Part shown: positions 1 through 7,825 of the stretch, one piece after another
Layout: each line of letters begins with the position of its first letter
Position numbering within the stretch: position 1 is the first letter of the stretch
Assembly: GCA_034189135.1 (NCBI GenBank)
Contig: JAXHVO010000008.1
Location: 1 to 32,849 of the forward strand
DNA: 32,849 bases
Source of the DNA: Thermodesulfobacteriota bacterium
GTDB lineage: Bacteria; Desulfobacterota; Desulfobacteria; Desulfobacterales; JAUWMJ01
Reading direction: 5' to 3'
Notes under the pieces: model-generated
Databases searched by the model: none
What the model was told of the DNA's origin: nothing
Seen by the model: only the letters and a program-made list of their open reading frames with translations
Position numbers and translations under genes: made by a program

Positions 1-85
1 TTGGATTTTGGTCACAGAATCAGCGCTGTTACCTTTAATCCAAAAGGAGCATTTTTTAAATACTCAGCATAGCTTTTGCCATTCT

Positions 86-102
86 CCCCAGCTTAGCTGG
101 GG
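86..102. repeat. Perfect short inverted repeat upstream of the ferredoxin gene
   Basis: CCCCAGCT at 86-93 and AGCTGGGG at 95-102 are exact reverse complements around a single T, followed by GTTT. It could be a terminator of an upstream gene, or the end of a mobile or REP-like sequence. It lies 24 bases before the first possible start of the next gene, which has no visible Shine-Dalgarno sequence. The remaining bases 1-125 hold nothing else that I recognise. Confidence 0.5.
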
Positions 103-125
103 GTTTAGCTCTGTAATTATTAACC

Positions 126-1178
126 GTGATGCAGTCACGCCGGGGACCGTATACAGGGCTGGATATCCCTGAATTTTTCCAACTGGTGGAGGAAGTGTTC
201 ACCCCCGAAGAGGCAGAGGTAAACAATGCTCTTGGAAAGCAGCCGGAACCCCTTGAACAAATCGCGCAGAAATTAAACCGTGACCCAAAAGGACTTCGCC
301 CCCTGCTTGAAGCCATGGCGGACAAGGGACTGTGTGCCACTTTTATCAAGAGCGGTGAACGTGTTTATAAAGGCTTACCGTTTATGCCCGGCATTTTCGA
401 GTACCAGTTTATTGCGGGCAAAGACTCCACCCGATACCGCAAACTGGCTCGACTGATACATAATTACAAAAAAGCCTACAACTCATCCAAAGGCGTTGAA
501 AAAATAACCTTTCCCGTCACGCGAGTCATCCCCGTGGAAAAAACCATCGATGCAGGCAACCGGGTCCATACTTATGACCAGGTCGCCACCTATATTCAAA
601 AATATGATTCCATTGGCGTGGGTACCTGCTATTGCAGGCATGCCGCCAAGCTGTGTGGTGAAGATATTCATGATATGCCCATGGAGGTATGCATGTGGTT
701 CGGTCAGGCCGCCGATTACATGGTGGAGCGTATCGGTGGAAGAAAAGTAAGCAAACACGAGGCCATGGCGCTGTTGGACCGGTCGGAAAAGGCCGGATTG
801 ATCCATATGAGCCGAAATACCACCGATGAAATTGATTTTTTATGCAATTGCGACCGTTGGCATTGTGAGGTCGTCACTCATGTTCTGAAGCAACCCAAGC
901 CCGGATGGGTCTTTAACTCCGGTTACCAGCCCCGTTTCGACACGGACAGATGCGTCGCATGCGAAACCTGCCTTGACCGATGTCCGCCCCAGGCCCTTAC
1001 CATGGGAGAAGATCAGCATCCGACTTTGGATACGGACAAATGTTTCGGTTGTGCGGTCTGTGCGACCGGCTGCCCTGAAGGGGCTATTTCAATGGAGGCT
1101 AAGCCCGAATTCCCACCACCGCCAAAAAATGTTAAAGAACTGGTGGCGGCCTTAAAGGACAGCCTCTCACACCGATAA
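126..1178 (+). CDS. 4Fe-4S double-ferredoxin protein, probable AOR electron partner
   Basis: This 350-residue iron-sulfur protein ends in a bacterial 2[4Fe-4S] ferredoxin domain. Cysteines 276/279/282/286 and 306/309/312/316 form two CxxCxxCxxxC motifs, each followed by Pro. Two further cysteine groups, C168/C170/C177/C189 (CYCRH context) and C240/C242/C247, look able to hold another metal site. Residues ~25-75 resemble a winged-helix segment. The AOR gene follows 61 bases downstream on the same strand, so a role as its electron-transfer partner is likely (inference). The start is uncertain: GTG 126 or ATG 129, with a stop codon at 114-116 and no Shine-Dalgarno sequence. From memory, related proteins begin some 30-40 residues earlier, so the 5' end may be truncated by what lies at 1-125. 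Acts in the cytoplasm. Confidence 0.85.
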   Translation: MMQSRRGPYTGLDIPEFFQLVEEVFTPEEAEVNNALGKQPEPLEQIAQKLNRDPKGLRPLLEAMADKGLCATFIKSGERVYKGLPFMPGIFEYQFIAGKDSTRYRKLARLIHNYKKAYNSSKGVEKITFPVTRVIPVEKTIDAGNRVHTYDQVATYIQKYDSIGVGTCYCRHAAKLCGEDIHDMPMEVCMWFGQAADYMVERIGGRKVSKHEAMALLDRSEKAGLIHMSRNTTDEIDFLCNCDRWHCEVVTHVLKQPKPGWVFNSGYQPRFDTDRCVACETCLDRCPPQALTMGEDQHPTLDTDKCFGCAVCATGCPEGAISMEAKPEFPPPPKNVKELVAALKDSLSHR

Positions 1179-1239
1179 CAGCATATTGAATGTAATCAAC
1201 AGTACACTTGAAGGAATAAAAAAATAACCGGAATAGATT

Positions 1240-3093
1240 ATGACATCACCAGACAAAATAATTGAAATCGATCTCACTCAAAATAAGATCATGACTGAAG
1301 ATTACACCGAGGCCACGGCTTGCAAGTACCTGGCAGGTTTCGGGTTCAATATCAACACTCTTTTCCGGCGATTAACGCAACCATTCAACCCTTTGGGCGC
1401 CGAAAATGTGCTGATAATAACCCGGGGGTTGCTTACAGGAACAGCGGCCCCCGCCTCTTCAAGGATACACCTGAGTGCGTTATCCCCTCTTTCCGGACTG
1501 ATTGCCAGCTCAAATGTGGGAGGGTTTTTCGGTGCCAGGCTAAAAACGTTGGGCATCATGAGTCTGATCATCACTGGGAAAGCCCGCAATCCTGTTTATA
1601 TCCGAATAAGCTCAAAAGGAGTTGAAATCGAAGATGCGGGACAACTCTGGGGGCTGGACACTCGGCAAACAGAATCGAAGATAAAATCCGATCTGGGAGA
1701 TAATCGCGCCCAGATGCTGAGCATCGGTCCGGCTGGGGAAAATCAGGTTCTATTCGCCAGCGTTCTGGCCGGAAGAGACCATGCCGCCGGTCGAACCGGC
1801 TTAGGAGCTGTGTTGGGTTCCAAACATGTGAAGGCTTTGGTGGTCCAGGTTGAAAACAAACGGGAAAAAATGAATGGGGTTACGGCAAAAATTGTAAAAC
1901 ACTACATTAAAAATATGAAAACCAATGTGGGGCGATTTCATGATTACGCCACTTATGGCAGTGCGGGTGATGTACTCGAAACCAATCAGTGGGGATTGTT
2001 GGGAACCCATAATTACCGGCAGGGTCAGGTGCCCGGAGCTAAAGAGATCGACGGCCGGGGGCTGCAAAAATACGTAATTAAAAAGACCGGTTGCCACCGC
2101 TGTCCGGTACACTGCAAGGCAGAAATCAAAATCAGCGAGGGCAATTATAAGGATTTCCAGGGTGGGCGTCCCGAGTATGAAACTGTAATGAAGATGGGGC
2201 CGCTCTGCGGTCTTACCGACCCCCAGGCATTGTTATATTTGACCAATCTGTGCAACATTTTGGGCCTGGACACCATATCTACCGGTGGAGTCATTGCCTT
2301 CGCCATGGATCTGTTCGATCGTGGTATCATCACCCAGGAAGACACCGGAGGCCTAAAATTGCGCTGGGGTGATGCTGAAACTATGGAAACCCTCATTCAG
2401 CAGATTGCATCCTGTCGAGGCCTGGGGAAAATCTTGGCCGGTGGTGTTCGCCGGGCAGCCAAGACCTTTGGGAAAGAGGCTGAAAAATATGCCTATCACG
2501 TTAAAGGGGTCGAAATTTACGGAGCAGATCCGAGGGGGTTGATGGGAACGGCACTGTCCTACACCGTATCATTGCGAGGCGGCGATTTTACAAGTGTTTA
2601 CCCGATACCGGAATACAGATACAGCCCCGAAAAGGCCAAAAGGGAGTTCGGAACCGAACAAGTGGTGAATTTCACCGCAACTGAAGGAAAAGGAGCGCTG
2701 GTAAAAAAATGTATGATTGTAAGTATGGTCATCGACTCCCTAGGCCTTTGCAAAGTTCCCGCCTTGGCCATATCAGCGAATTACGATCTGGTGCTTGAGT
2801 CTGAACTACTCAAAGCAATAACCGGTTTTGATATATCTGCCGAACAATTGTTCTTCATCGGCGAACGTTTGGTGAACATGGAAAAAATGTTTAACCTGCG
2901 TCACAGCTCTGATTTCCACGCCGATGTTCTACCCGATTTTTTTGTCCATCAGCCTGTTGCCGAGGGACCGGCCAAAGGCCTCCAGGTAAACCTTGAGCCC
3001 ATGGTGCAGGATTTTTATCACTGTATGGGTTGGGACGATAGGGGAATTCCGACTTCTGAAACGTTGCGAAAGTTGGGTTTGGACTACAAATGA
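1240..3093 (+). CDS. aor: Aldehyde ferredoxin oxidoreductase (tungstopterin enzyme)
   Basis: A 617-residue AOR-family protein, the usual length. The N-terminal domain (~1-205) has the family's pterin-binding stretch around ASSRIHLSALSPLSG and the SNVGGFFG segment. The [4Fe-4S] cluster ligands are C285/C288/C292 (CHRCPVHC) and C504 (GLCKVP). The GGRPEYET motif (~309-315) holds acidic residues near the active site. These enzymes oxidise aldehydes to carboxylates, or reduce acids, with ferredoxin and a W-bis-pyranopterin cofactor in the cytoplasm. The substrate cannot be read from sequence. It pairs with the ferredoxin-domain gene just upstream. The start ATG at 1240 has only a distant AAGGA and is chosen because the N-terminus begins as AOR proteins do (short lead, then IIEIDLT). 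Confidence 0.93.
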   Translation: MTSPDKIIEIDLTQNKIMTEDYTEATACKYLAGFGFNINTLFRRLTQPFNPLGAENVLIITRGLLTGTAAPASSRIHLSALSPLSGLIASSNVGGFFGARLKTLGIMSLIITGKARNPVYIRISSKGVEIEDAGQLWGLDTRQTESKIKSDLGDNRAQMLSIGPAGENQVLFASVLAGRDHAAGRTGLGAVLGSKHVKALVVQVENKREKMNGVTAKIVKHYIKNMKTNVGRFHDYATYGSAGDVLETNQWGLLGTHNYRQGQVPGAKEIDGRGLQKYVIKKTGCHRCPVHCKAEIKISEGNYKDFQGGRPEYETVMKMGPLCGLTDPQALLYLTNLCNILGLDTISTGGVIAFAMDLFDRGIITQEDTGGLKLRWGDAETMETLIQQIASCRGLGKILAGGVRRAAKTFGKEAEKYAYHVKGVEIYGADPRGLMGTALSYTVSLRGGDFTSVYPIPEYRYSPEKAKREFGTEQVVNFTATEGKGALVKKCMIVSMVIDSLGLCKVPALAISANYDLVLESELLKAITGFDISAEQLFFIGERLVNMEKMFNLRHSSDFHADVLPDFFVHQPVAEGPAKGLQVNLEPMVQDFYHCMGWDDRGIPTSETLRKLGLDYK

Positions 3094-3112
3094 GGCCGGG
3101 CCGAACTGCCGT

Positions 3113-3218
3113 TATAGTGGTTGTCAAAAAAACGTTCCGTTATCGAAACGTTTTTTTCTACAACCACTTATACCGCAATTCCATATATCGGTACATATTT
3201 ATGGCAAGCGGTATAAAG
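3113..3218. repeat. 106-bp double-hairpin repeat, copy A
   Basis: Hairpin 1 is built from AGTGGTTGT (3116-3124) with ACAACCACT (3160-3168) and, inside, AAAAAAACGTT (3126-3136) with AACGTTTTTTT (3147-3157). Hairpin 2 is TTATACCGC (3168-3176) with GCGGTATAA (3208-3216). An equal-length copy lies at 31746-31851, with 97 of 106 positions identical by eye and no indels. The first hairpin carries T runs on both strands and begins 20 bases after the AOR stop, so here it may act as a terminator. A short open frame runs through both copies but is explained by the repeat. Confidence 0.85.
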
Positions 3219-3480
3219 TTCAACCGGAATATGACCAAGCTCATCGATACCTTCCAAATTTTCTATAATGAAAAATAGAAACCACTGCCGATTGAAACAG
3301 CCATTTTTTCCTTTTGCGGAAAATCCGTTGAATTTTAAAAAAACCAAATCACATTCAGGACGGTTCTTCACCACAAAGCATTTTTAACCCTTGACACAGC
3401 GCAGTTGATAAGCGAAACCTGTATTGCATAACAAATTAAATGTTCCCGCCTGTTAGAGAATGACATTAAAGCTCATATTT
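3219..3480. other. Gene-less stretch, no recognised content
   Basis: AT-rich sequence between two repeats. Short open frames on both strands show no family resemblance or ribosome binding sites. A TTGACA near 3390 has no matching -10 box at a usual distance. I see nothing else in it. Confidence 0.4.
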
Positions 3481-3667
3481 CTACTTTTTACCCAATCATC
3501 AAACTTGATGGGCTCGTAAAAAGTAGCGCCGATGGCTAAGTAGAAAGTTCCATATACAAGGCGCAGTGGTTTTTCAGGGATGAGGCAATACATGTAGTAT
3601 GCCGAATTCCTGAAAAAGTGCTGCAACGCAGTATATGGGACTTTCTACGACGCCATTAAATTTGATT
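3481..3667. repeat. Long palindromic repeat with nested hairpins
   Basis: The left end holds a hairpin, CTACTTTTTAC (3481-3491) with GTAAAAAGTAG (3516-3526), enclosing CATCAA/TTGATG. The main arms are 3540-3557 (GTAGAAAGTTCCATATAC) against 3631-3648, with one mismatch. Inward, AAGGCGCAG and TTTTTCAGG pair imperfectly with CCTGAAAAA and a TGCTGCAACGC segment, around a GGCAATAC/GTATGCC centre. The outermost ATCAAA.TT.ATGG at both ends extends the symmetry. The architecture, and the AAGGCGCA...TGCAACGCAG signature, recur at 26685-26828. I recall similar repeats from Desulfobacterales genomes, but this is memory only. Confidence 0.75.
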
Positions 3668-3687
3668 AACCGTTTAAGGAGGATACT

Positions 3688-3942
3688 ATGGCTTATGATC
3701 CTGAAATGGACAAGGTTCTAAAGAAATGGAAATGTGAACAAACCGGACTCGTTGTTTCCATCAACCGGTATGGCAGTGGAGAGGCAAAAGTTCAGATCGG
3801 CCCGAGGATTTTGCTTAAAAAAGACGGCAGTGAAAGAGCCCCTGTGAAAGCCGGCCGCCTTACCATTGAGGATTTGATGTGGTTTTACGACATTATCGAT
3901 GAGGTAAAAGATGAACTGTCAGGCCTTGCCAAGCCGGAATGA
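3688..3942 (+). CDS. Small PC4-like putative ssDNA-binding protein
   Basis: 84 residues with a clear AAGGAGGA ribosome binding site just before the ATG. The order is a charged N-terminal stretch, a run of predicted beta strands (VVSINRYGSGEAKVQIGPR), a basic turn (KKDGSERAPVKAG), then a C-terminal helix (TIEDLMWFYDIIDEVKDEL). This resembles the single-stranded-DNA-binding fold of the transcription coactivator PC4/YdbC family; the match is by pattern only and is tentative. It overlaps the next gene by 32 bases, so the two are probably co-translated. If PC4-like, it would bind single-stranded DNA or RNA. Otherwise it is a conserved hypothetical protein. Confidence 0.8.
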   Translation: MAYDPEMDKVLKKWKCEQTGLVVSINRYGSGEAKVQIGPRILLKKDGSERAPVKAGRLTIEDLMWFYDIIDEVKDELSGLAKPE

Positions 3943-4696
3943 TAAAAATGATGGCATCGTCATTCCTGTAAAGGGAAAAAATTCACCGAATTTGGGTCCC
4001 GTGGCAGTAATGGTGAGCGCTCAGGCTGATCTGGGCTTATTTTGTCACCTGATCGATGTGGATGAAAGCAAATACAGGAATTTGCTTGTCAGCCGGTTAT
4101 ATGCTGAAAAGGCTGCTGAGGCTGGATTGGCGGTGGTGGGACCTTTTGTCGGCGCACCATATGCAGTCATGCTGCTTGAGACACTGATTGCCTGGGGAGC
4201 AAAGCAAATTATATTTTTCGGGTGGTGTGGAGCCATTTCCCGCCATGTTAAAATCGGAGATATTATTATTCCCACCGGTGCGATTGTTGACGAAGGGACC
4301 TCGAAGCATTACCACCAAAGCAAGGATGGAATATCCTTACCCTCTTCTTATATTCTTAAAAATACCAAACAAGCATTAACCCAAGCAGGGCTTGATTTTC
4401 ACCAGGGTATGGTCTGGTCTACCGATGCCATTTACCGGGAAACCGGTGAAAAGGTAAAATATTATCAGGAAAAGGATGTTCTGGCCGTTGAAATGGAGCT
4501 GTCCGCTCTTTTTACGGTGGGAAAATTTCGCCATGTGCAAATGGGCGGCATTCTTGTGGTCTCTGATGAACTTTCAACTTTAACATGGCGGCCCGGGTTT
4601 AGAAACCAGCAATTTAAGGAAAGCCGCATGTCTGTGGCTAAAGCGATAATAGCAATATCTAACGTGTTAAATAAAGATAACTACTCAGGTGGATAG
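3911..4696 (+). CDS. Nucleoside phosphorylase (PNP/UDP family)
   Basis: A 261-residue PNP/UDP-phosphorylase-family protein. Visible family blocks are a glycine-rich stretch GWCGAISRHVKIGDIIIPTG, then AIVDEGTSKHY, a STDAIYRET segment, and AVEMELSAL, whose Glu-Met-Glu contacts the ribose in known enzymes. These proteins cleave nucleosides to base and ribose-1-phosphate, or hydrolyse methylthioadenosine-type substrates; specificity cannot be assigned. The start at 3911 lies inside the upstream gene and has GAGG close by at 3901, consistent with translational coupling. The first ~25 residues are not family-like, so an internal start is possible. An inverted repeat begins at the stop codon. Confidence 0.85.
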   Translation: MNCQALPSRNDKNDGIVIPVKGKNSPNLGPVAVMVSAQADLGLFCHLIDVDESKYRNLLVSRLYAEKAAEAGLAVVGPFVGAPYAVMLLETLIAWGAKQIIFFGWCGAISRHVKIGDIIIPTGAIVDEGTSKHYHQSKDGISLPSSYILKNTKQALTQAGLDFHQGMVWSTDAIYRETGEKVKYYQEKDVLAVEMELSALFTVGKFRHVQMGGILVVSDELSTLTWRPGFRNQQFKESRMSVAKAIIAISNVLNKDNYSGG

Positions 4697-4781
4697 ACTG
4701 AAGGTTGAAGGCTGAAGTGTATCGATCATTACGAGATGATTGATATACTTCAACCTTCAGTCTTCAACCTAAATACCTGAG
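4684..4781. repeat. Nested inverted repeat, possible terminator
   Basis: An outer CTCAGGT (4684-4690) pairs with ACCTGAG (4775-4781). Inside it, GACTGAAGGTTGAAG (4696-4710) pairs perfectly with 4748-4762 over 15 bp, then continues after a short bulge into TGTATC/GATATA. The GAAGGTTGAAGGCTGAAG unit is itself repetitive. It spans the phosphorylase stop and fills the gap before the ligase gene. There is no T run, so an intrinsic terminator is doubtful and a mobile palindrome is equally likely. Confidence 0.65.
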
Positions 4782-4802
4782 CGGTTACAAATATAGAATC
4801 AA

Positions 4803-6653
4803 ATGGAAAACATTGAAACTCTGGTTAAAACTTTAAAAGAATATAACGAGGCATACCGAAGCGGAAAACCGCTGGTGAGTGATCACGAATATGACCGCCT
4901 GGTTGAAAAGCTGAAAAAACTTGAACCCGATCATCCATTTCTGCAATTGGTGGAACCTGAAAAATTCAGTGGCAAAAGAGAAATCAGGCATCCAGCTCCC
5001 ATGCTTTCAACCGAAAAAGCATACAGCAAAAACGAGCTGATGCGATTTATAAACAGGGTTGAAAAAGAAGCCGTTGAAATAGGTATTAAACAAGTAATAT
5101 TTAAAGTCACTCCCAAACTTGACGGCCTGGCCGGGCGTGATGACGGAAAAATATTTGCCACCAGGGGAAACGGTGAAGTTGGCTACGACATCAGCAATGC
5201 CTTTAAAAAAGGGGTAATTCCTCTGGGTGGAAGGGGATTGGGTATCGGCGAAATTGTGATTGTTAAATCTTATTTTAATGAACATCTATCCGATCAATTT
5301 GAGCATCCCAGAAACATGGTGGTCGGAATTATTTCATCGGATACGCTGAATGAATTTGCCCAAAAAGCGCTTCAGGATAAAATGGTTGTTTTTGTTCCCT
5401 ATGGCATGCTCCCAACCTGGGAAGGAAGTGGGAATGAGCTTCTAGAAAATACAGATAAAATTATAGCGAATCTTATATCAAGGACGGATTACCCCACAGA
5501 TGGTGTGGTGGCAGAAATCACTGATGGTGAGGTTAAAAAATATATGGGAGCCACCGCTCACCATTACCGATGGCAGGTCGCTATTAAAAAGAAGGGAGAC
5601 ACCGCTGTTACGGTTGTTGAAGGAATCACCTGGCAGGTAGGAAGAACCGGGAATATAACCCCCGTTCTTGAAGTACGCCCGACGCGTCTTTCCGGAGCCA
5701 CCATCAGGCGGGTGACCGCCCATCACGCGGGCCTATTGCAGAAAAGACATGTTGGCATCGGTTCTGAAATTGAAATTGTACGAAGCGGAGAGGTGATCCC
5801 AAAGCTCGATAAGGTCATCCAAAAATCAGATCGCCTCAGCATTCCTCAACAGTGCCCCTCCTGCGGGTATACCTTAGAATGGAATAAGGACTTTTTAAAA
5901 TGCAACAATCCTTCCTGCAAAGCCAAAATCGAACAGGGTATCAGCCACTGGTTTAAAACCCTTGGCAATGCGGACTGGTTCGGCATAAAAACCATTCAAA
6001 AACTTGTAACTAATGGGTTTGACAGCCTTGAAAAGATCTATGCCATGGCAATTGATGATTTTATTGATATCGGTTTTGGACCGGTTCAGTCCAAAAATCT
6101 TGCAGAGGCGATTGATATAAGCATCAGTAAATCTGTGGAAGACTGGCGCTTTCTGGCTGCTTTCGGTGTTTCCGACCTTGGGCTGGGAGATAGCCGAAAG
6201 CTGCTTTCATACATCAGGCTGGAAGATCTTCTCAACGCAAAGGCTGAAGATATTGAGACCATACATGGCTTTGGATCCATCACCAGCCGGTCAATTTCAA
6301 CCGGCATAGACAGGATAAAAGAGACTATCCATCATATGCTGTCTTTGGGTTTTAATCTGGAAAAAAGCGTTCTTGAAACCGATAAAAATATTTCCCATAA
6401 TTTCTTTTTTGGTAAAAGAATCCTGTTCACCGGAAAAATGAAACAGGGCACCAGGGAATCCATGCAGGCAGCCGCCCGAAGACAAGGCGCAATGGTACAA
6501 AGTGCTGTTAGTAAAAATACGGAATATCTGATATGCGGAGAAAACCCGGGCCGGCAAAAAATTGCCAAAGCAAAAAAATGGGGAATCCGAATTATAGCTG
6601 AAAGCGAATATTTTGACATGTTGAAAAGACCGGGGGCTAAACGCCCCTCATGA
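4803..6653 (+). CDS. ligA: Divergent NAD+-dependent DNA ligase (LigA family)
   Basis: 616 residues with LigA domain order: an Ia-like segment (SDHEYDRL ~26-33), adenylation domain with KLDG nucleophile (K105), a TRGNGEVGYD block, GEIVI (~149), HPRNMVVG, DGVV (233-236), then the OB-fold start with GRTGNITPV (~280-288), a C4 zinc finger (C351/C354/C367/C372), helix-hairpin-helix repeats (~380-515), and a BRCT domain (~530-610). It should seal nicks using NAD+. It is shorter than the usual ~670 residues and divergent: after DGVV the normally conserved lysine is Glu (E238), and the HRVPMLS motif is HPAPMLS. It may be a second, specialised ligase (inference). The ribosome binding site is weak. Confidence 0.85.
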   Translation: MENIETLVKTLKEYNEAYRSGKPLVSDHEYDRLVEKLKKLEPDHPFLQLVEPEKFSGKREIRHPAPMLSTEKAYSKNELMRFINRVEKEAVEIGIKQVIFKVTPKLDGLAGRDDGKIFATRGNGEVGYDISNAFKKGVIPLGGRGLGIGEIVIVKSYFNEHLSDQFEHPRNMVVGIISSDTLNEFAQKALQDKMVVFVPYGMLPTWEGSGNELLENTDKIIANLISRTDYPTDGVVAEITDGEVKKYMGATAHHYRWQVAIKKKGDTAVTVVEGITWQVGRTGNITPVLEVRPTRLSGATIRRVTAHHAGLLQKRHVGIGSEIEIVRSGEVIPKLDKVIQKSDRLSIPQQCPSCGYTLEWNKDFLKCNNPSCKAKIEQGISHWFKTLGNADWFGIKTIQKLVTNGFDSLEKIYAMAIDDFIDIGFGPVQSKNLAEAIDISISKSVEDWRFLAAFGVSDLGLGDSRKLLSYIRLEDLLNAKAEDIETIHGFGSITSRSISTGIDRIKETIHHMLSLGFNLEKSVLETDKNISHNFFFGKRILFTGKMKQGTRESMQAAARRQGAMVQSAVSKNTEYLICGENPGRQKIAKAKKWGIRIIAESEYFDMLKRPGAKRPS

Positions 6654-6779
6654 AAATAGTTGGAGAGTATTATTCATTTGTTCTTATAAAACAGGTCAAA
6701 AAAAGCTTTTGGGGAATGCGTTTTTATTGTTTGCCATCAATTTTCATGCCCAACTGGCACAACGATGCATGAAACCTAA

Positions 6780-7019
6780 GGTTTGTCCGGGGAATCGCCG
6801 GTTTGCCCGGTACCAGACTTTACAATCTTATTTAGAAGTGAACGTACGGCAGCTATCTCGCTGAGATTAAATTTGAACCAGCCCCAAGGGGCAGAATCCC
6901 ACGGCGGCGTTGATCGTCTCTGTCTGTATCGGTTTCACTGAGAAGATAGGGGGCGTGTTCGATACCGATCTCATTTGTTAAGTCTGGTACCGGGCAAACC
7001 GGCGATTCCCGGACAAACC
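6780..7019 (-). repeat. Stem-and-core element, copy 1 (candidate structured RNA/DNA)
   Basis: Terminal arms 6780-6825 and 6975-7019 are reverse complements over 45 bp, with one bulged G and one mismatch. Between them lies a 117-nt core at 6842-6958 that matches the reverse complement of 14454-14570 at 107 of 117 positions without indels. The 16-nt spacers between arms and core are not conserved. On the minus strand the core can form ATCTC-AGC-GAGAT and a CUUG-capped GCCC/GGGC hairpin, and contains GGTTCAAAT, like a T-loop. The minus strand is favoured because the two base changes in these hairpins in copy 2 become G-U pairs only in that sense. No open frame of note. It fills most of the 471-base gap 6654-7124; the rest shows nothing. 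Confidence 0.85.
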
Positions 7020-7124
7020 GAACTAAGATTGAAAAACGAATTTTTGTTTCTAATGAATATATTCTGTTTCAAACCGGATGATCTGAATGCGGTTTTTAAC
7101 CTTAAACCAGGATAAAGGTGAGCC

Positions 7125-7406
7125 ATGGAAGATAAAAAAAGAGCCCATGTCATTATCAGCGGAAGGGTACAGGGTGTCTTTTTCAGAATGGAGACACTTA
7201 AAGCTGCCCGGCATTATGGTGTATCAGGGTGGGTTAGGAATAAAGCCGATGGAACCGTAGAAGCCCTGTTTGAGGGAGATACCAACAGTGTGGATTTAAT
7301 TCTGGCGTGGTGCCGGAAAGGTTCCCCCCCTGCGAAAGTGGAGAAGACGGAGGTCAATTGGGAAAATTATACCGGTGAGTTTACAGAATTTAAAATCACC
7401 TATTGA
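7125..7406 (+). CDS. acyP: Acylphosphatase
   Basis: A 93-residue acylphosphatase, the standard size. The phosphate-binding loop GRVQGVFFR (~14-22) holds the catalytic Arg, and GWVRNKADGTVEA (~36-48) supplies the catalytic Asn. The enzyme hydrolyses acyl phosphates such as carbamoyl or acetyl phosphate in the cytoplasm. The start is supported by AAAGGTGAG six bases before the ATG. It is a single gene: the element at 6780-7019 precedes it and it faces the HU gene convergently across a strong terminator. Confidence 0.95.
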   Translation: MEDKKRAHVIISGRVQGVFFRMETLKAARHYGVSGWVRNKADGTVEALFEGDTNSVDLILAWCRKGSPPAKVEKTEVNWENYTGEFTEFKITY

Positions 7407-7470
7407 CTCTATTTAAAGCTCTTCAAATGGAGCTTCCCGCCACAAGCGGACGGAATATAAGAAAAATAAA

Positions 7471-7505
7471 AAAGCGGTTTATTTGATTTTCAAATAAACC
7501 GCTTT
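7471..7505. terminator. Bidirectional intrinsic terminator between acyP and HU
   Basis: AAAGCGGTTTATTTG (7471-7485) pairs perfectly with 7491-7505 around a 5-base loop. An A run on the left flank (7464-7473) gives a U tract on the minus strand, ending the HU transcript 10 bases after its stop codon. It can also stop the acylphosphatase transcript. Confidence 0.9.
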
Positions 7506-7514
7506 GGAATTTGT

Positions 7515-7787
7515 TTATACCGCGTCTTTAAGCTTCTTGCCTGCGCGGAATTTTACCACATTACATGCCTTGATTTTAATCGGCTCGCCTGTTTGTGGAT
7601 TACGTCCCTTGCGTGCTTTACGGCGGACCTTTGCAAAGGTACCAAACCCGACCAAAGTCACCTTCCCGTCTTTTTTCTTCAGCGCTTTGGTGATGTTGGT
7701 CATAAAAGAGTTCAATGCATTAGAAGCTGCAACCTTGGAAATCTTTGCATCCTTTGCCATCTTTTCAACCAGTTCTGCTTTTGTCAT
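7515..7787 (-). CDS. HU-family DNA-binding protein
   Basis: A 90-residue HU/IHF-family protein. It starts [14 protein letters not shown], the N-terminal helical dimerisation region. The beta-arm region carries [24 protein letters not shown], with the conserved RNPQTG motif whose Pro intercalates DNA. It bends and compacts DNA as a dimer. HU is favoured over IHF because there is no subunit-specific extension. The gene is monocistronic, with a strong terminator downstream and a GGGGGAAAAGAAGA leader before the ATG. It has its own promoter region at 7826-7882. Confidence 0.96.
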   Translation of the reverse strand: MTKAELVEKMAKDAKISKVAASNALNSFMTNITKALKKKDGKVTLVGFGTFAKVRRKARKGRNPQTGEPIKIKACNVVKFRAGKKLKDAV

Positions 7788-7825
7788 TCTTCTTTTCCCC
7801 CTTTTGTTTAATTAATGGTAGACAA

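Noticed and set aside
3090-3278. A 62-codon frame whose peptide resembles one at 31669-31935 (both contain VVVKKTFR and NVFFYNH)
   Set aside because: The resemblance comes entirely from the 106-bp double-hairpin repeat. The changes between copies fall in loops without codon bias, and the flanking residues are unrelated.
6780-7019. Possibility that the stem-and-core elements are integron attC sites or CRISPR-like repeats
   Set aside because: There is no GTTRRRY/RYYYAAC pair, no integrase and no tandem array, and only two distant copies in inverted orientation. The sizes and conserved core do not fit.
6775-7027. CTAAG flanking both sides of element copy 1 as a target-site duplication
   Set aside because: One copy overlaps the first base of the arm and the other lies several bases beyond it; copy 2 has no matching duplication.
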